Part shown: positions 1 through 6,885 of the stretch, piece after piece | Layout: each line of letters starts with the position of its first letter | Position numbering within the stretch: position 1 is the stretch's first letter | Source: Burkholderiaceae bacterium | GTDB taxonomy: Bacteria > Pseudomonadota > Gammaproteobacteria > Burkholderiales > Burkholderiaceae | Assembly: GCA_017998575.1 (NCBI GenBank) | Contig: JAGOCV010000096.1 | Location: forward strand, 1-12,446 | Direction of reading: 5' to 3' | Length of the DNA stretch: 12,446 nt | Program-made: the position numbers and the translations under genes | The notes under the pieces: model-generated | Told to the model about the DNA's origin: nothing | The model's database searches: none | Seen by the model: only the letters and a program-made list of their open reading frames with translations

Positions 1-177
1 GTCCAGGCCCATCATCAGCCCCGTGTTCGTCTGTTTGCCATAGGCCTCCAGAGGACCGGTCTTGCCGTAGATGTGGGCGATGCGGATGTCCTTGCCCTGC
101 GCCAGTGCGGCGGGCGAGGCGAGCGCGGCGGCCACGGAGGCCAGGGCAGTCAGGGCAAAGAGCGAGCGGCGTTGCAT
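1..177 (-). CDS. ABC transporter substrate-binding protein, branched-chain amino acid type (N-terminal fragment)
   Basis: Only the first 59 codons are in the window; the gene runs off the left edge. The start is ATG at 177-175, preceded by AAGGAG (complement of 185-190) at good spacing. The product opens with a Sec signal peptide: basic MQRRS, a hydrophobic alanine/leucine stretch, then a likely cleavage after SPAALA at about residue 26. The mature start KDIRIAHIYGKTGPLEAYGK is typical of type I periplasmic binding proteins of the LivJ/HAAT class (Peripla_BP_6), which deliver branched-chain amino acids, amides or aromatic acids to an inner-membrane ABC importer. The ligand cannot be read from this fragment. 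It lies 178 bp downstream of the catabolic operon on the same strand, so it may be a separate transcription unit or a distal uptake gene for the same substrate. Confidence 0.85.
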   Translation of the reverse strand, partial: MQRRSLFALTALASVAAALASPAALAQGKDIRIAHIYGKTGPLEAYGKQTNTGLMMGLD

Positions 178-243
178 GGAGAGTCTCCTTGGAGTGATGC
201 CTGCTCATTGCACACACCATGCCAGCGCCAAGAACGTTGATCT

Positions 244-261
244 GAAAGGATTTTTCCTTTC
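244..261. repeat. Short inverted repeat, 7-bp arms with TTTT loop
   Basis: GAAAGGA (244-250), loop TTTT (251-254) and TCCTTTC (255-261) form a perfect 7-bp stem. It lies about 95 bp past the stop of the Bug gene on the minus strand. No T-run follows the stem on either strand, so it does not meet the usual form of an intrinsic terminator. It could be a weak transcript-end hairpin or an operator half-site pair. Confidence 0.45.
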
Positions 262-276
262 CCCCCAGACGGATAG

Positions 277-314
277 CCTGAATTTCAGACAGTTCACCTG
301 CCCGAAATTCAGAC
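277..314. repeat. Pair of 14-bp direct repeats with palindromic cores, candidate operator
   Basis: CCTGAATTTCAGAC at 277-290 and CCCGAAATTCAGAC at 301-314 match at 12 of 14 positions and start 24 bp apart. The first contains a perfect 11-bp palindrome (CTGAA-T-TTCAG); the second keeps it with one mismatch. They lie 100-137 bp upstream of the ABC binding-protein start. This arrangement suits a dimeric regulator binding two sites, but the regulator is unknown. Confidence 0.4.
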
Positions 315-355
315 GATTGTCTTATTCCTTGTCAGGGTTTCCCAGCAAGCCCGTG

Positions 356-1351
356 TCAGCGGTCGAGCTTGACCGTCTTGAGCAGGGTCTCCTTGGACTT
401 GTAGTCGGCATCGATGCGGGCCTTGAAACGCGCGTGGTCGAGGTACTCCGCCTGCTGGAACTGGCGCTGCGCCACCTCGCGAAAGGCCGGATCGGCCAGC
501 GCGTCGCGGCAGCCGGTCTCCAGCGCGGCGACCACGGGCTGGGGCGTGTCGGCGCGCACGAACAGGCCGCCGTAGCCGGACGGGCTGACGGCGTAGCCCA
601 GCTCCTTGACGGTCGGCACGTTCGGGAAAGCCGCAAGCCGCTTTTCCGAGAACACCGCCAGTGCGCGCATGCCATGCGTGATGACCAGGCCCGTGGTGAC
701 CACCGCCATATCGATGTCGCCGCTCCTGATCTGCGGCACCATCGGCGTCTCGCCGCGATAGGGCACGTCGTTGACGGCCACGCCAGCGCGCTGGAACAGC
801 TCGGCGCCCGCCAGATGCGGCGAGCTGGACACGCCCGGATGCCCGTACGTCAGCTTGCCCGGCTCGGCCCTGGCGCGCGAGACCGCAGCCTCGAAGCTGT
901 CGATGGGCGAGTCGGCGCGCGTCGCCAGGATGAAGATGTTCTCGAACGTCTGGCACACGGGCACGAACGATTCGGCCTTGAACTGCAGCCCCTTCATCCA
1001 GTGCAGGTGCACCGTCAGCGCGGTCACGGGGCCATACACGAAGGTGTAGCCGTCGGCCGGCGCGCCCAGCAAGGCGTTCATGCCCACGGTGGTGCTGCCG
1101 CCCTCACGGTTGAGCACGACCACGCGCTGGCCGAGTTTGCTGTCCAGCGCCTGGGCGAACGAGCGCGCCACCAGATCCACCGGCGCGCCGGCCGGGAACG
1201 GCACGATCATCTGCAACGGCCGCGCCGGATAGCCGGCCGCGCCCGCGGACTGCGCCGCGGCAGGCAGGCCCGCCAGCAGCGCCACGCCGGCGAGCAGGCC
1301 GGACACCAGGTGACGGGCGGTGCGCCCGGGAAGAGTTGTGCAGCAAGTCAT
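356..1351 (-). CDS. Bug-family tripartite tricarboxylate transporter substrate-binding protein
   Basis: 331-aa periplasmic binding protein of the Bug/TctC family, which captures carboxylic acids, aromatic acids or amides. A long N-terminal signal region (about residues 10-34) has the hydrophobic stretch LVSGLLAGVALLAGLPAAA and probable cleavage near AAAQ-S. The family hallmark follows: YPARPLQMIVPFPAGAPVD, then a VNDVPYRGETPMV segment matching the usual VPYRG loop, and FPNVPTVKELGY. The first ligand loop reads AGAPVD rather than the usual AGGxxD, and the second reads NREGGST rather than NRPGGGG, so this is a divergent member and its ligand may be unusual. It is the last gene of the catabolic operon, 46 bp after the NTF2-like gene, which points to uptake or sensing of the operon's substrate. 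No TctA/TctB membrane genes are in the window, so it is an orphan here. Confidence 0.92.
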   Translation of the reverse strand: MTCCTTLPGRTARHLVSGLLAGVALLAGLPAAAQSAGAAGYPARPLQMIVPFPAGAPVDLVARSFAQALDSKLGQRVVVLNREGGSTTVGMNALLGAPADGYTFVYGPVTALTVHLHWMKGLQFKAESFVPVCQTFENIFILATRADSPIDSFEAAVSRARAEPGKLTYGHPGVSSSPHLAGAELFQRAGVAVNDVPYRGETPMVPQIRSGDIDMAVVTTGLVITHGMRALAVFSEKRLAAFPNVPTVKELGYAVSPSGYGGLFVRADTPQPVVAALETGCRDALADPAFREVAQRQFQQAEYLDHARFKARIDADYKSKETLLKTVKLDR

Positions 1352-1397
1352 GGTTGTCTCTGTTCTGTGTGGATGAAGAAGAAAACTGCCGGGGCGG

Positions 1398-1772
1398 TCA
1401 ACGCCAGAAGGCGTCGAAGGCCGGCATGTCGGTGGGGCATTCCCAGTGATCGGTCACCTGTCCGTCCTGGAACCGCCAGATGCCGAAGGCCGGCTGGTCC
1501 AGCCGCCGGCCCTCGCGCTGGGCCTGCAGATGCACCGGCACCAGGGCCCATTCGCCGTCGGTGAGGAACACATCCTTGTGATGCGGCCGGAACGTCTGGC
1601 CGGTGAGCGCCTGCATGCGCGCCACGTGGGCCAGCATGCCGTCGCGGCCACGATGCGCCCCCGCGATCGGGTTGTCGCCCGGCGTGTGGCAGGTGTAGCC
1701 GTCGGCGAAACGCTCGAAGAGGGGTTCGCGGTCGCGGTGGTAGAAGCGCCGCAAGAGTTCCTGTGCCTGCAT
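1398..1772 (-). CDS. SnoaL/NTF2-like fold small protein
   Basis: Small protein of 124 aa with the layout of the SnoaL-like/NTF2 superfamily: an N-terminal helix (QAQELLRRFYHRDREPLFERFADGYTCH), a GRDGMLAHVARM helix, then beta strands ending in FGIWRFQDGQVTDHWECPTD. The W-R-F-x-D-G-x-V-x-x-H-W pattern is typical of the family. Members include polyketide cyclases, isomerases, dehydratases and small accessory subunits, so the reaction cannot be assigned. I chose ATG 1772 because AGGAG sits 5 bases upstream. A longer form from ATG 1802 (134 aa) overlaps the stop of the cyclase gene as ATGA and would continue the overlap chain seen upstream, but it has no visible ribosome site of its own. It belongs to the catabolic operon and may handle the ring-opened or lactone intermediate. 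Confidence 0.82.
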   Translation of the reverse strand: MQAQELLRRFYHRDREPLFERFADGYTCHTPGDNPIAGAHRGRDGMLAHVARMQALTGQTFRPHHKDVFLTDGEWALVPVHLQAQREGRRLDQPAFGIWRFQDGQVTDHWECPTDMPAFDAFWR

Positions 1773-1798
1773 GTCATCTCCTGTCGTGGGTCGGTTGG

Positions 1799-2590
1799 TC
1801 ATCGATCGAGGATGGCGACGGCACGGGTCCAGCCCGCCGAGGCGCCGCGGATCTTCACGGGAAAGCAGCTGACCGTGAAGCCGTGCGGCGGCAGTGCCTC
1901 CAGGTTGTGCAGCTTCTCCAGGTGGCAGTAGCCGATGTCGCGGCCGGCCTTGTGGCCTTCCCAGATCAGGCCGGCGTCGCCCGTGGCATCCACCTTCTGG
2001 CGGGTGTAGACGAACGGCGCATCCCAGCTCCAGGCGTCGGTGCCGGTCAGGTGCACGCCGCGCTCCAGCAGGTAGAGCGTCGCTTCACGGCCCATGCCGC
2101 AGCCCGCTTCCACATAGTCGTCGTGGCCGTAGCGGCTGCCGGCGCGGGTGTTGACCAGCACGATGTCGCCTTCGGCCAGCGCGTGGCCGATGCGCGCGAG
2201 CTCGGACTCGACGTCGGCGGCGGTCGCGACGTAGCCGTCCGGAAAGTGCCGGAAGTCCAGCTTCACACCCGGCGCGAAGCACCACGACAGCGGCACCTCG
2301 TCGATGGTCCAGGCCCGCTGCGGCTGGCCGCTGGCGTGATTCATCGTCGGATGGAAGTGGTAGGGAGCGTCCAGGTGCGTGCCGTTGTGCGTGGTCAGCT
2401 GCACCCGCTCCACCGCCCATCCCGCGGCATCGGGCAGGTCTTCGGGCCTGAGGCCCGGAAAGAAGCTCTGGATGCGGCCGATGGTCTCCTGATGGGCCAG
2501 ATACTCGATGCGCGGCCGGGCGATGTCCGGATCGCTGCGCACGTCGTTTTCCAGGTGCATCGAGATGTCGATGAACCGGTCTTCTCTCAT
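1799..2590 (-). CDS. Cyclase-family metal-dependent hydrolase (kynurenine formamidase/isatin hydrolase-like)
   Basis: 263-aa cytosolic protein of the cyclase superfamily (Pfam Cyclase). The signature HNGTHLDAPYH (residues 68-78) fits HxGTHxDxPxH, the Mn/Zn-binding motif of kynurenine formamidase KynB and isatin hydrolase. Family members hydrolyse formamides, cyclic amides or lactones. At 263 aa it is longer than KynB (about 210 aa) and closer to the isatin-hydrolase-like group. The ATG overlaps the stop of the FAD monooxygenase gene as ATGA (2590-2587), with GGAG six bases upstream, so translation is probably coupled. In this operon it could open an N-heterocycle or remove an N-acyl/formyl group, before or after ring cleavage. 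The family call is firm; the substrate is unknown. Confidence 0.92.
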   Translation of the reverse strand: MREDRFIDISMHLENDVRSDPDIARPRIEYLAHQETIGRIQSFFPGLRPEDLPDAAGWAVERVQLTTHNGTHLDAPYHFHPTMNHASGQPQRAWTIDEVPLSWCFAPGVKLDFRHFPDGYVATAADVESELARIGHALAEGDIVLVNTRAGSRYGHDDYVEAGCGMGREATLYLLERGVHLTGTDAWSWDAPFVYTRQKVDATGDAGLIWEGHKAGRDIGYCHLEKLHNLEALPPHGFTVSCFPVKIRGASAGWTRAVAILDR

Positions 2591-3717
2591 ATCGGCTCCA
2601 CCGCGCGGTGGCGCGTGCGTTGCAGCAGCGCTGCCAGGTCCAGGCCGGGGCGGCGGCCCTGCTCGTACTCGCCGATCGTGAACGAGGCATCCTGAATCTC
2701 GCGGGCCCGCGCATGGCGCCGGCCCATGTAGTCGTCTCCCAGCCGGGCGGGATCGGCGCCGGCGCCCACCAGCTCGCCCAGCACGACCGCATCCTCGATG
2801 GCCATGGCCGCGCCCTGCCCCAGGTGCGGCGTGGAGGCATGCGCCGCGTCGCCGATGAAGACCACGCGCCCGGTGTGCCAGGGGGCGTCCAGCGTCACCA
2901 CTTCGAGCGGCCGGTACACCACGGCGCTGTCAGCCTGCACGTACTGGCGCGTGTGTTCGACCAGCCCGCCGAAGCCGGCCAGCCGCTCCAGCAGCAGACG
3001 CGGCAATTCCTCGGCGGAAAACTGCACGCCGGGCGCCTCCTGGGTCACCAGCAGCAGGTACATGCTGTCGTCGTTCAGCGGTATGAAGCCGGCCTTGCGC
3101 GACTCGCCCAGCATCATCACGCCGCGCCTCATGGCAGGCGGGCGTGGCAGCGTCAGACGCCACACGCTCTGGCCCGTGGCCGTGGGCACGAAGCGCTGGC
3201 CGTGCAAGCGGTGGCGCAGCGGCGAATAGATGCCGTCGGCGGCGACCACCAGCGCATAGTCGCGCTGCGTGCCGTCGGACAGCGTGACGTGCGCGCCTTC
3301 CTGCGTCTGGTACAGCTCAACGACTGTCGTGCCCAGCTGCAGCCGCGCGCCGGCCGCGCGCGCACCGCGCAGCAGGATGTCGTGCAGCCGCGAGCGCAGG
3401 ATGCCGTTGTAGGCCGGCAGGTGGGGCGCGGCGCGCGGGCCCGCAAAATCATTGAGCGGCGTGCCATCGGCGGTCATGTAGTCATAGCCGTCATAGGCGA
3501 AGCCGGCGGCCAGGCAGTCCTGCGCCACGCCCAGCGTGTCGAGCGCGCGCAGCGCGTTGGCCGGCTGGATGATCCCCACGCCCGACTGCGCCCAGGCCGG
3601 CTTGATCTCCACCAGATCGACGTCGCAGCCAGCGCGCCGCAATGCCATGGCCGCCGCCAGTCCGCCTATGCCGCCACCCACGATCAGGGCGCGCGGCCAG
3701 AGGGGGTTGTTTGTCAT
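2587..3717 (-). CDS. FAD-dependent aromatic hydroxylase (group A flavin monooxygenase)
   Basis: 376-aa flavoprotein of the salicylate/3-hydroxybenzoate hydroxylase type (FAD_binding_3). The N-terminal Rossmann motif is GGGIGG (residues 14-19), with the ribose-binding acid at Glu37. The dual FAD/NAD(P)H DG motif AADGIYSPLR is at 159-168, and the second FAD motif VVFIGDAAHASTPHLGQGAA is at 285-304. These enzymes use NAD(P)H and O2 to hydroxylate a phenolic or N-heteroaromatic ring, often ortho to an existing group and sometimes with decarboxylation. The open frame continues upstream to about 4869, but that part is only the shadow of the amidohydrolase. The start at ATG 3717 is supported by the ATGA overlap with the amidohydrolase stop and a GAGGA ribosome site. 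It probably makes the diol that the extradiol enzyme cleaves. Confidence 0.94.
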   Translation of the reverse strand: MTNNPLWPRALIVGGGIGGLAAAMALRRAGCDVDLVEIKPAWAQSGVGIIQPANALRALDTLGVAQDCLAAGFAYDGYDYMTADGTPLNDFAGPRAAPHLPAYNGILRSRLHDILLRGARAAGARLQLGTTVVELYQTQEGAHVTLSDGTQRDYALVVAADGIYSPLRHRLHGQRFVPTATGQSVWRLTLPRPPAMRRGVMMLGESRKAGFIPLNDDSMYLLLVTQEAPGVQFSAEELPRLLLERLAGFGGLVEHTRQYVQADSAVVYRPLEVVTLDAPWHTGRVVFIGDAAHASTPHLGQGAAMAIEDAVVLGELVGAGADPARLGDDYMGRRHARAREIQDASFTIGEYEQGRRPGLDLAALLQRTRHRAVEPI

Positions 3718-4862
3718 CGGATGTCCTCGTGTGTCAGGTCGGCGCGCAGGCGCGCCGGGTGCTCTGCGTCCAGCCGCAGCAGCGCGCTGGCGTTTGCGCC
3801 CAGCAGCGCGGCCTGCCCCGCCGGCGCCAGGCCGGGCACGCGGCGTATCAGTTCGTGCAACGCGTATTCGCCCATGTCGAAGGGGTAGTCGGTGCCGGCC
3901 ACCACCTGGCCCAGTCCCACCGTGTCGATCAGCACGCGCAGCGACTCGGGGCGGAACACCACACTGTCGAACCACATCCGCTGCAGGTATTCGCCCGGCG
4001 GCCGGGCGCAGCCGCGCGCCTCGGGCCGCACGCCGAATCCGTGCCCCGAACGGCCCGGCGCAAAGGGCAGATAGCCGCCGCCGTGGGCAGCGCAGATGCG
4101 CAGCCGCGTGAATCGGTCGAGCACGCCGCCGTGGATCAGTTCGGACAGCGCGATGGTGGTCTCCAGCGGCTGCCCGATCACGTTGGAGAGGTAGTAGCGG
4201 TTCACGCGCTCGCCCAGCGACGTTCCCAGCGGGTGCAGGAAGATCACCGCCCCCAGTCGCTCCGCCTCGCGCCAGAACACGTCGAGCGCAGGATCGTCCA
4301 GCCCCTTGCCGGTCGGGTCGGACGTGATTTCGGCGCCGCGCAGGCCGAGTGTGTTCACGGCGTCGCGCAACTGCTCGGCCGCCAGCTCCGGGTGCTGCAG
4401 CGCCACGGCCCCCAGGCCTTCGAATCGATCGGGCTGCGCGCGCACCACGCCGGCGATGGCCTCGTTCTGCAGTCGGACCACGTCGCGCGCCAGCCCGGCA
4501 TCGGCCCAGGTGTAGTACTGCGTGGGCGACGGACTGAGCACCTGCAGATCGATGCCCAGCCGGTCCATGTCGGCCACGCGCACGGCCGGCGTGGTCAGGC
4601 GCGGCCCGATGGCCGCACGCATCTGCTGGTTGTGCGCCAGCGAGGCCGCGCCCATCAGCCGTGCCTGCTGCGCTGTCTCGGCCTGCTTGTGCGGATGGCC
4701 GGCGACACATTCCTCGACCGCGGGCACCAGCAGGTGGCAATGCATGTCGACCGTGAAATGCGGCAGACGCGGCCCTGCCGCCGGCTCGCGCACGGACACG
4801 CCGGCATGGTGCTGGCCACAGCAGTGGCACACCATCAGGCCGCTGGCTCCGGCATCGCTCAC
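3714..4862 (-). CDS. ACMSD-like amidohydrolase, probable aromatic or muconate decarboxylase
   Basis: 382-aa member of the amidohydrolase-2 / ACMSD family. Expected metal and catalytic residues are present: HxH in VDMHCHLL (His41, His43), His210 in VIFLHPLG, His260 in CAAHGGGYLPF and Asp325 in GTDYPFDMG. Relatives are metal-dependent, O2-independent decarboxylases such as aminocarboxymuconate-semialdehyde, gamma-resorcylate, 5-carboxyvanillate and 3,6-dihydroxypicolinate decarboxylases. The start is GTG 4862, whose GTGA overlaps the dioxygenase stop. An alternative is ATG 4835, nine codons further in. The stop overlaps the monooxygenase start as ATGA. An odd point is a Cys/His-rich leader (MVCHCCGQHHAG, residues 10-21) before the first catalytic strand, which I do not recall in classical ACMSD. 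Decarboxylase is the likely role, but some family members are hydrolases. Confidence 0.9.
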   Translation of the reverse strand: MSDAGASGLMVCHCCGQHHAGVSVREPAAGPRLPHFTVDMHCHLLVPAVEECVAGHPHKQAETAQQARLMGAASLAHNQQMRAAIGPRLTTPAVRVADMDRLGIDLQVLSPSPTQYYTWADAGLARDVVRLQNEAIAGVVRAQPDRFEGLGAVALQHPELAAEQLRDAVNTLGLRGAEITSDPTGKGLDDPALDVFWREAERLGAVIFLHPLGTSLGERVNRYYLSNVIGQPLETTIALSELIHGGVLDRFTRLRICAAHGGGYLPFAPGRSGHGFGVRPEARGCARPPGEYLQRMWFDSVVFRPESLRVLIDTVGLGQVVAGTDYPFDMGEYALHELIRRVPGLAPAGQAALLGANASALLRLDAEHPARLRADLTHEDIR

Positions 4863-5851
4863 GCGGCACCCCGCTGTCGCCAGGCCGCCAGGTCGGGCAC
4901 GTCCACGTCGTCTTCGCTGGCCAGCAGGCGCACGTCGCGCATGGCCTCCTGCTGCATGAACGGCGGCAGGTTGGCGCACCAGACGATGTAGCCGAACTTG
5001 GGATCCCACTCGCGCGGCACCCAGCCGTCGTCGAGGTAGTCGGTGTCGGCGCCGTACTCGGCTTCGCCGCCGGCCGGGCAGTCGACGTAGTAGAACAAGG
5101 CCGAGGCGATGCGGTGGCGGCCCAGGCCCAGCTTGCTCACATGGCCCAGTCGGGTCAGGTGATTGGCCCCCACCATGATTTCATCGACGTCTTCCACGCC
5201 GAAGCAGGCGTGCTGGAACGAGGGCGCCGAGGGCCGGTGGTAGTGCGCGTTGGCCAGGAACAGGTTGTGGTGCTCGCATGCGCCGTCGGCGCGCAGGAAG
5301 ACCCCGAGTCCGCGCGAATGGTCCGACAGCCGGAACCCCAGCCGGTGCCGGAAGAAATCCCAGCTGGCCTTGTAGTCGTCCACGCCGTACACCACGTGGT
5401 TGATGGTCTTGGGCTGTGCCCGGAAGCGCCACTTGCGCCACTGGTTCAGGCGCTGCACATGGCCGGGCGCATTCAGCGGGTCGGGCCGGTTGAGCACCGG
5501 CCGCCGGTCGAACAGGCCCAGGCCCATCGGCAGGCCGTCGGGCGTGGTGAAGTGCCAGTCGCCGTGCGCGTCCTGCACCAGCGTGAGATCGCGCGACAGC
5601 GCATCCACCAGACGCGCGAGCGCGTCTTCATCGCTCACGCCCCACACCGTCTCGGTGGTGACGGCGGTGTCGAAGGCTGCGGCCTCCGGCGGCAGCAGGC
5701 GCACGCGCGCGCCATCCGGCAGCGTGAAAGCAGGCGCGGCATCGTCCTGCGGCGCGCCCAGGCCGAACTCGGTGAAGAAGGTGCGCGCGCTGGCGATGCG
5801 TTCGGACTCGGCGATACGGTAGTTGAGGGACTTCACTCCGGTGATGGCCAT
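4859..5851 (-). CDS. Type I (VOC) extradiol ring-cleavage dioxygenase, two-domain
   Basis: 330-aa two-domain vicinal-oxygen-chelate protein. The C-terminal half carries the full catalytic set of BphC-type 2,3-dihydroxybiphenyl dioxygenases: metal ligands His152 (INHVVYGVDD), His214 (FQHACFGVED) and Glu265 (GGEAEYG), plus second-sphere His194/His195 (CEHHNLFL), His246 (GRHR) and Tyr255. The spacings Tyr255-to-Glu265 and His246-to-Tyr255 match BphC as I remember it. It should use Fe(II) or Mn(II) and O2 to cleave a ring next to vicinal hydroxyls (meta cleavage). The N-terminal domain (about 1-115) is the usual non-catalytic VOC module. ATG 5851 lies 5 bp after the FAH gene stop, and its stop overlaps the decarboxylase start. 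The exact diol is unknown. Confidence 0.92.
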   Translation of the reverse strand: MAITGVKSLNYRIAESERIASARTFFTEFGLGAPQDDAAPAFTLPDGARVRLLPPEAAAFDTAVTTETVWGVSDEDALARLVDALSRDLTLVQDAHGDWHFTTPDGLPMGLGLFDRRPVLNRPDPLNAPGHVQRLNQWRKWRFRAQPKTINHVVYGVDDYKASWDFFRHRLGFRLSDHSRGLGVFLRADGACEHHNLFLANAHYHRPSAPSFQHACFGVEDVDEIMVGANHLTRLGHVSKLGLGRHRIASALFYYVDCPAGGEAEYGADTDYLDDGWVPREWDPKFGYIVWCANLPPFMQQEAMRDVRLLASEDDVDVPDLAAWRQRGAA

Positions 5852-5856
5852 GGCGT

Positions 5857-6885
5857 TCAACTTTCTTCGGCAATGAGATGGTTGACCTGCTCGCCCAGGC
5901 CGGTGATGGTGGCGCGCATCCGGTCGCCGGGCTGCAGGAAGCGGCCGTGGTGCATGCCGTTGCCGGCAGGCGAGCCGGTGGCCAGGATGTCGCCCGGCAA
6001 AAGCCGCGCATAGGACGACACGTACTCGATCTGCCGCTCGATGCGGAAGATCATGTCGGCCGTGCTCTCGTCCTGCATGACCTGGCCGTTGAGCTCCAGG
6101 CGCAGACGCAACTGGTGCGGATCGGCCACGAACGCGGCCGGCACGAACAGCGGGCCGATGGGCATGAAGCCCGGGCCGCTCTTGGCGCGCAGCCAGTCCG
6201 ATCCCAGCGAGCGCAGATCGGGCCGGTAGACCAGTTCCCGCCGCGTGATGTCGTTCACGATGAGATAGCCGGCCACGGCGTCCATGGCCGATTCGCGCGG
6301 CACGCGCCAGCATGTGCGGCCGATCACCACGCCCAGCTCCAGCTCCCAGTCGAGCTGCTGCGCATCGCGCGGCACGACGATGTCGTCGCAGGGCCCGGTG
6401 ATCGCGCTCACCAGCTTGGGGAAGGCGTACGGAATGCCGCCGGCGGCGCGCGCATCCACGCGTGCCGCGGCGTCGGCGCGGCGCTCTTCGGCGGTCATGC
6501 CCTCGGTGCCTGCACCGCCGCCCTGCGCCACCACCAGGTCGATCACATGCTGGCGGTAGTTGGCGCCGGTGCAGATCAGCTGGCGGGCCTGCGCCAGCGG
6601 CGCATGCGCACGAAGACCGTCCAGCGGCATCGTGGCGAGCCCTCGTGCGTCGTCGCGGTCCAGCGCGCCGGCGATCGCGGCAAACGCGGCGTCCCAGTCC
6701 TGCAGCAGGTCGAAGATGCTGTCGGGCAGCGCGGCGCCAGGCCAGGGCGCGTGCGGCGGAAACAACTGCGCCAGCGGCAGCACGTTGCAGGTATCGACCA
6801 CGACACCGACGAACGGCGGCGGCGTGGCGGGTTGCCCCGGGGCGCTGAACAGCCCCAGCGCGAAGGGGCGGCTGGCACGACTCAC
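5857..6885 (-). CDS. Fumarylacetoacetate hydrolase (FAH) family enzyme
   Basis: 342-aa protein of the FAH superfamily, which includes fumarylpyruvate and acylpyruvate hydrolases, HpaG-type decarboxylases and 2-hydroxypentadienoate hydratases. Mg/Mn ligands are clear: Glu181 and Glu183 (DWELELG), Asp212 (IVNDITRRE), with catalytic Lys235 (RAKSGPGFMPIGP). The loop CTGANYRQH (residues 105-113) supplies the usual Asn-Tyr-x-x-His, and the C-terminal GDILATGSPAG is typical. An Ala/Arg/Glu-rich insert at about 118-150 sits before the PYAFPK strand and may act as a lid. I chose GTG 6885 because AGGAG lies 5 bases upstream. The frame stays open to ATG 6939, but that stretch covers the promoter region. 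As the first gene of the operon it probably processes the product of extradiol cleavage. Confidence 0.92.
   Translation of the reverse strand: MSRASRPFALGLFSAPGQPATPPPFVGVVVDTCNVLPLAQLFPPHAPWPGAALPDSIFDLLQDWDAAFAAIAGALDRDDARGLATMPLDGLRAHAPLAQARQLICTGANYRQHVIDLVVAQGGGAGTEGMTAEERRADAAARVDARAAGGIPYAFPKLVSAITGPCDDIVVPRDAQQLDWELELGVVIGRTCWRVPRESAMDAVAGYLIVNDITRRELVYRPDLRSLGSDWLRAKSGPGFMPIGPLFVPAAFVADPHQLRLRLELNGQVMQDESTADMIFRIERQIEYVSSYARLLPGDILATGSPAGNGMHHGRFLQPGDRMRATITGLGEQVNHLIAEES

Larger units (their letters stand above)
178..355. other. AT-richer intergenic region with short palindromes
   Basis: This 178-bp gap separates the end of the Bug gene from the start of the ABC binding-protein gene. 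No convincing ORF was found. It is visibly richer in A+T than the flanking genes and contains a short inverted repeat (244-261) and two similar palindromic elements (277-290 and 301-314). It is the most likely place for a promoter and operator of the minus-strand ABC gene, but I could not pick a convincing -35/-10 pair. Confidence 0.6.

Noticed and set aside
244..261. Rho-independent terminator after the Bug gene
   Set aside because: The stem is short and A+T-rich, and no T-run follows it on either strand; the T-run is the loop itself.
3718..4869. N-terminal extension of the FAD hydroxylase frame to 760 codons, suggesting a fusion protein
   Set aside because: The upstream part is Arg/Ala-rich shadow sequence over the decarboxylase gene. 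The flavin Rossmann motif begins 13 residues after ATG 3717, which also has a ribosome site and an ATGA overlap.
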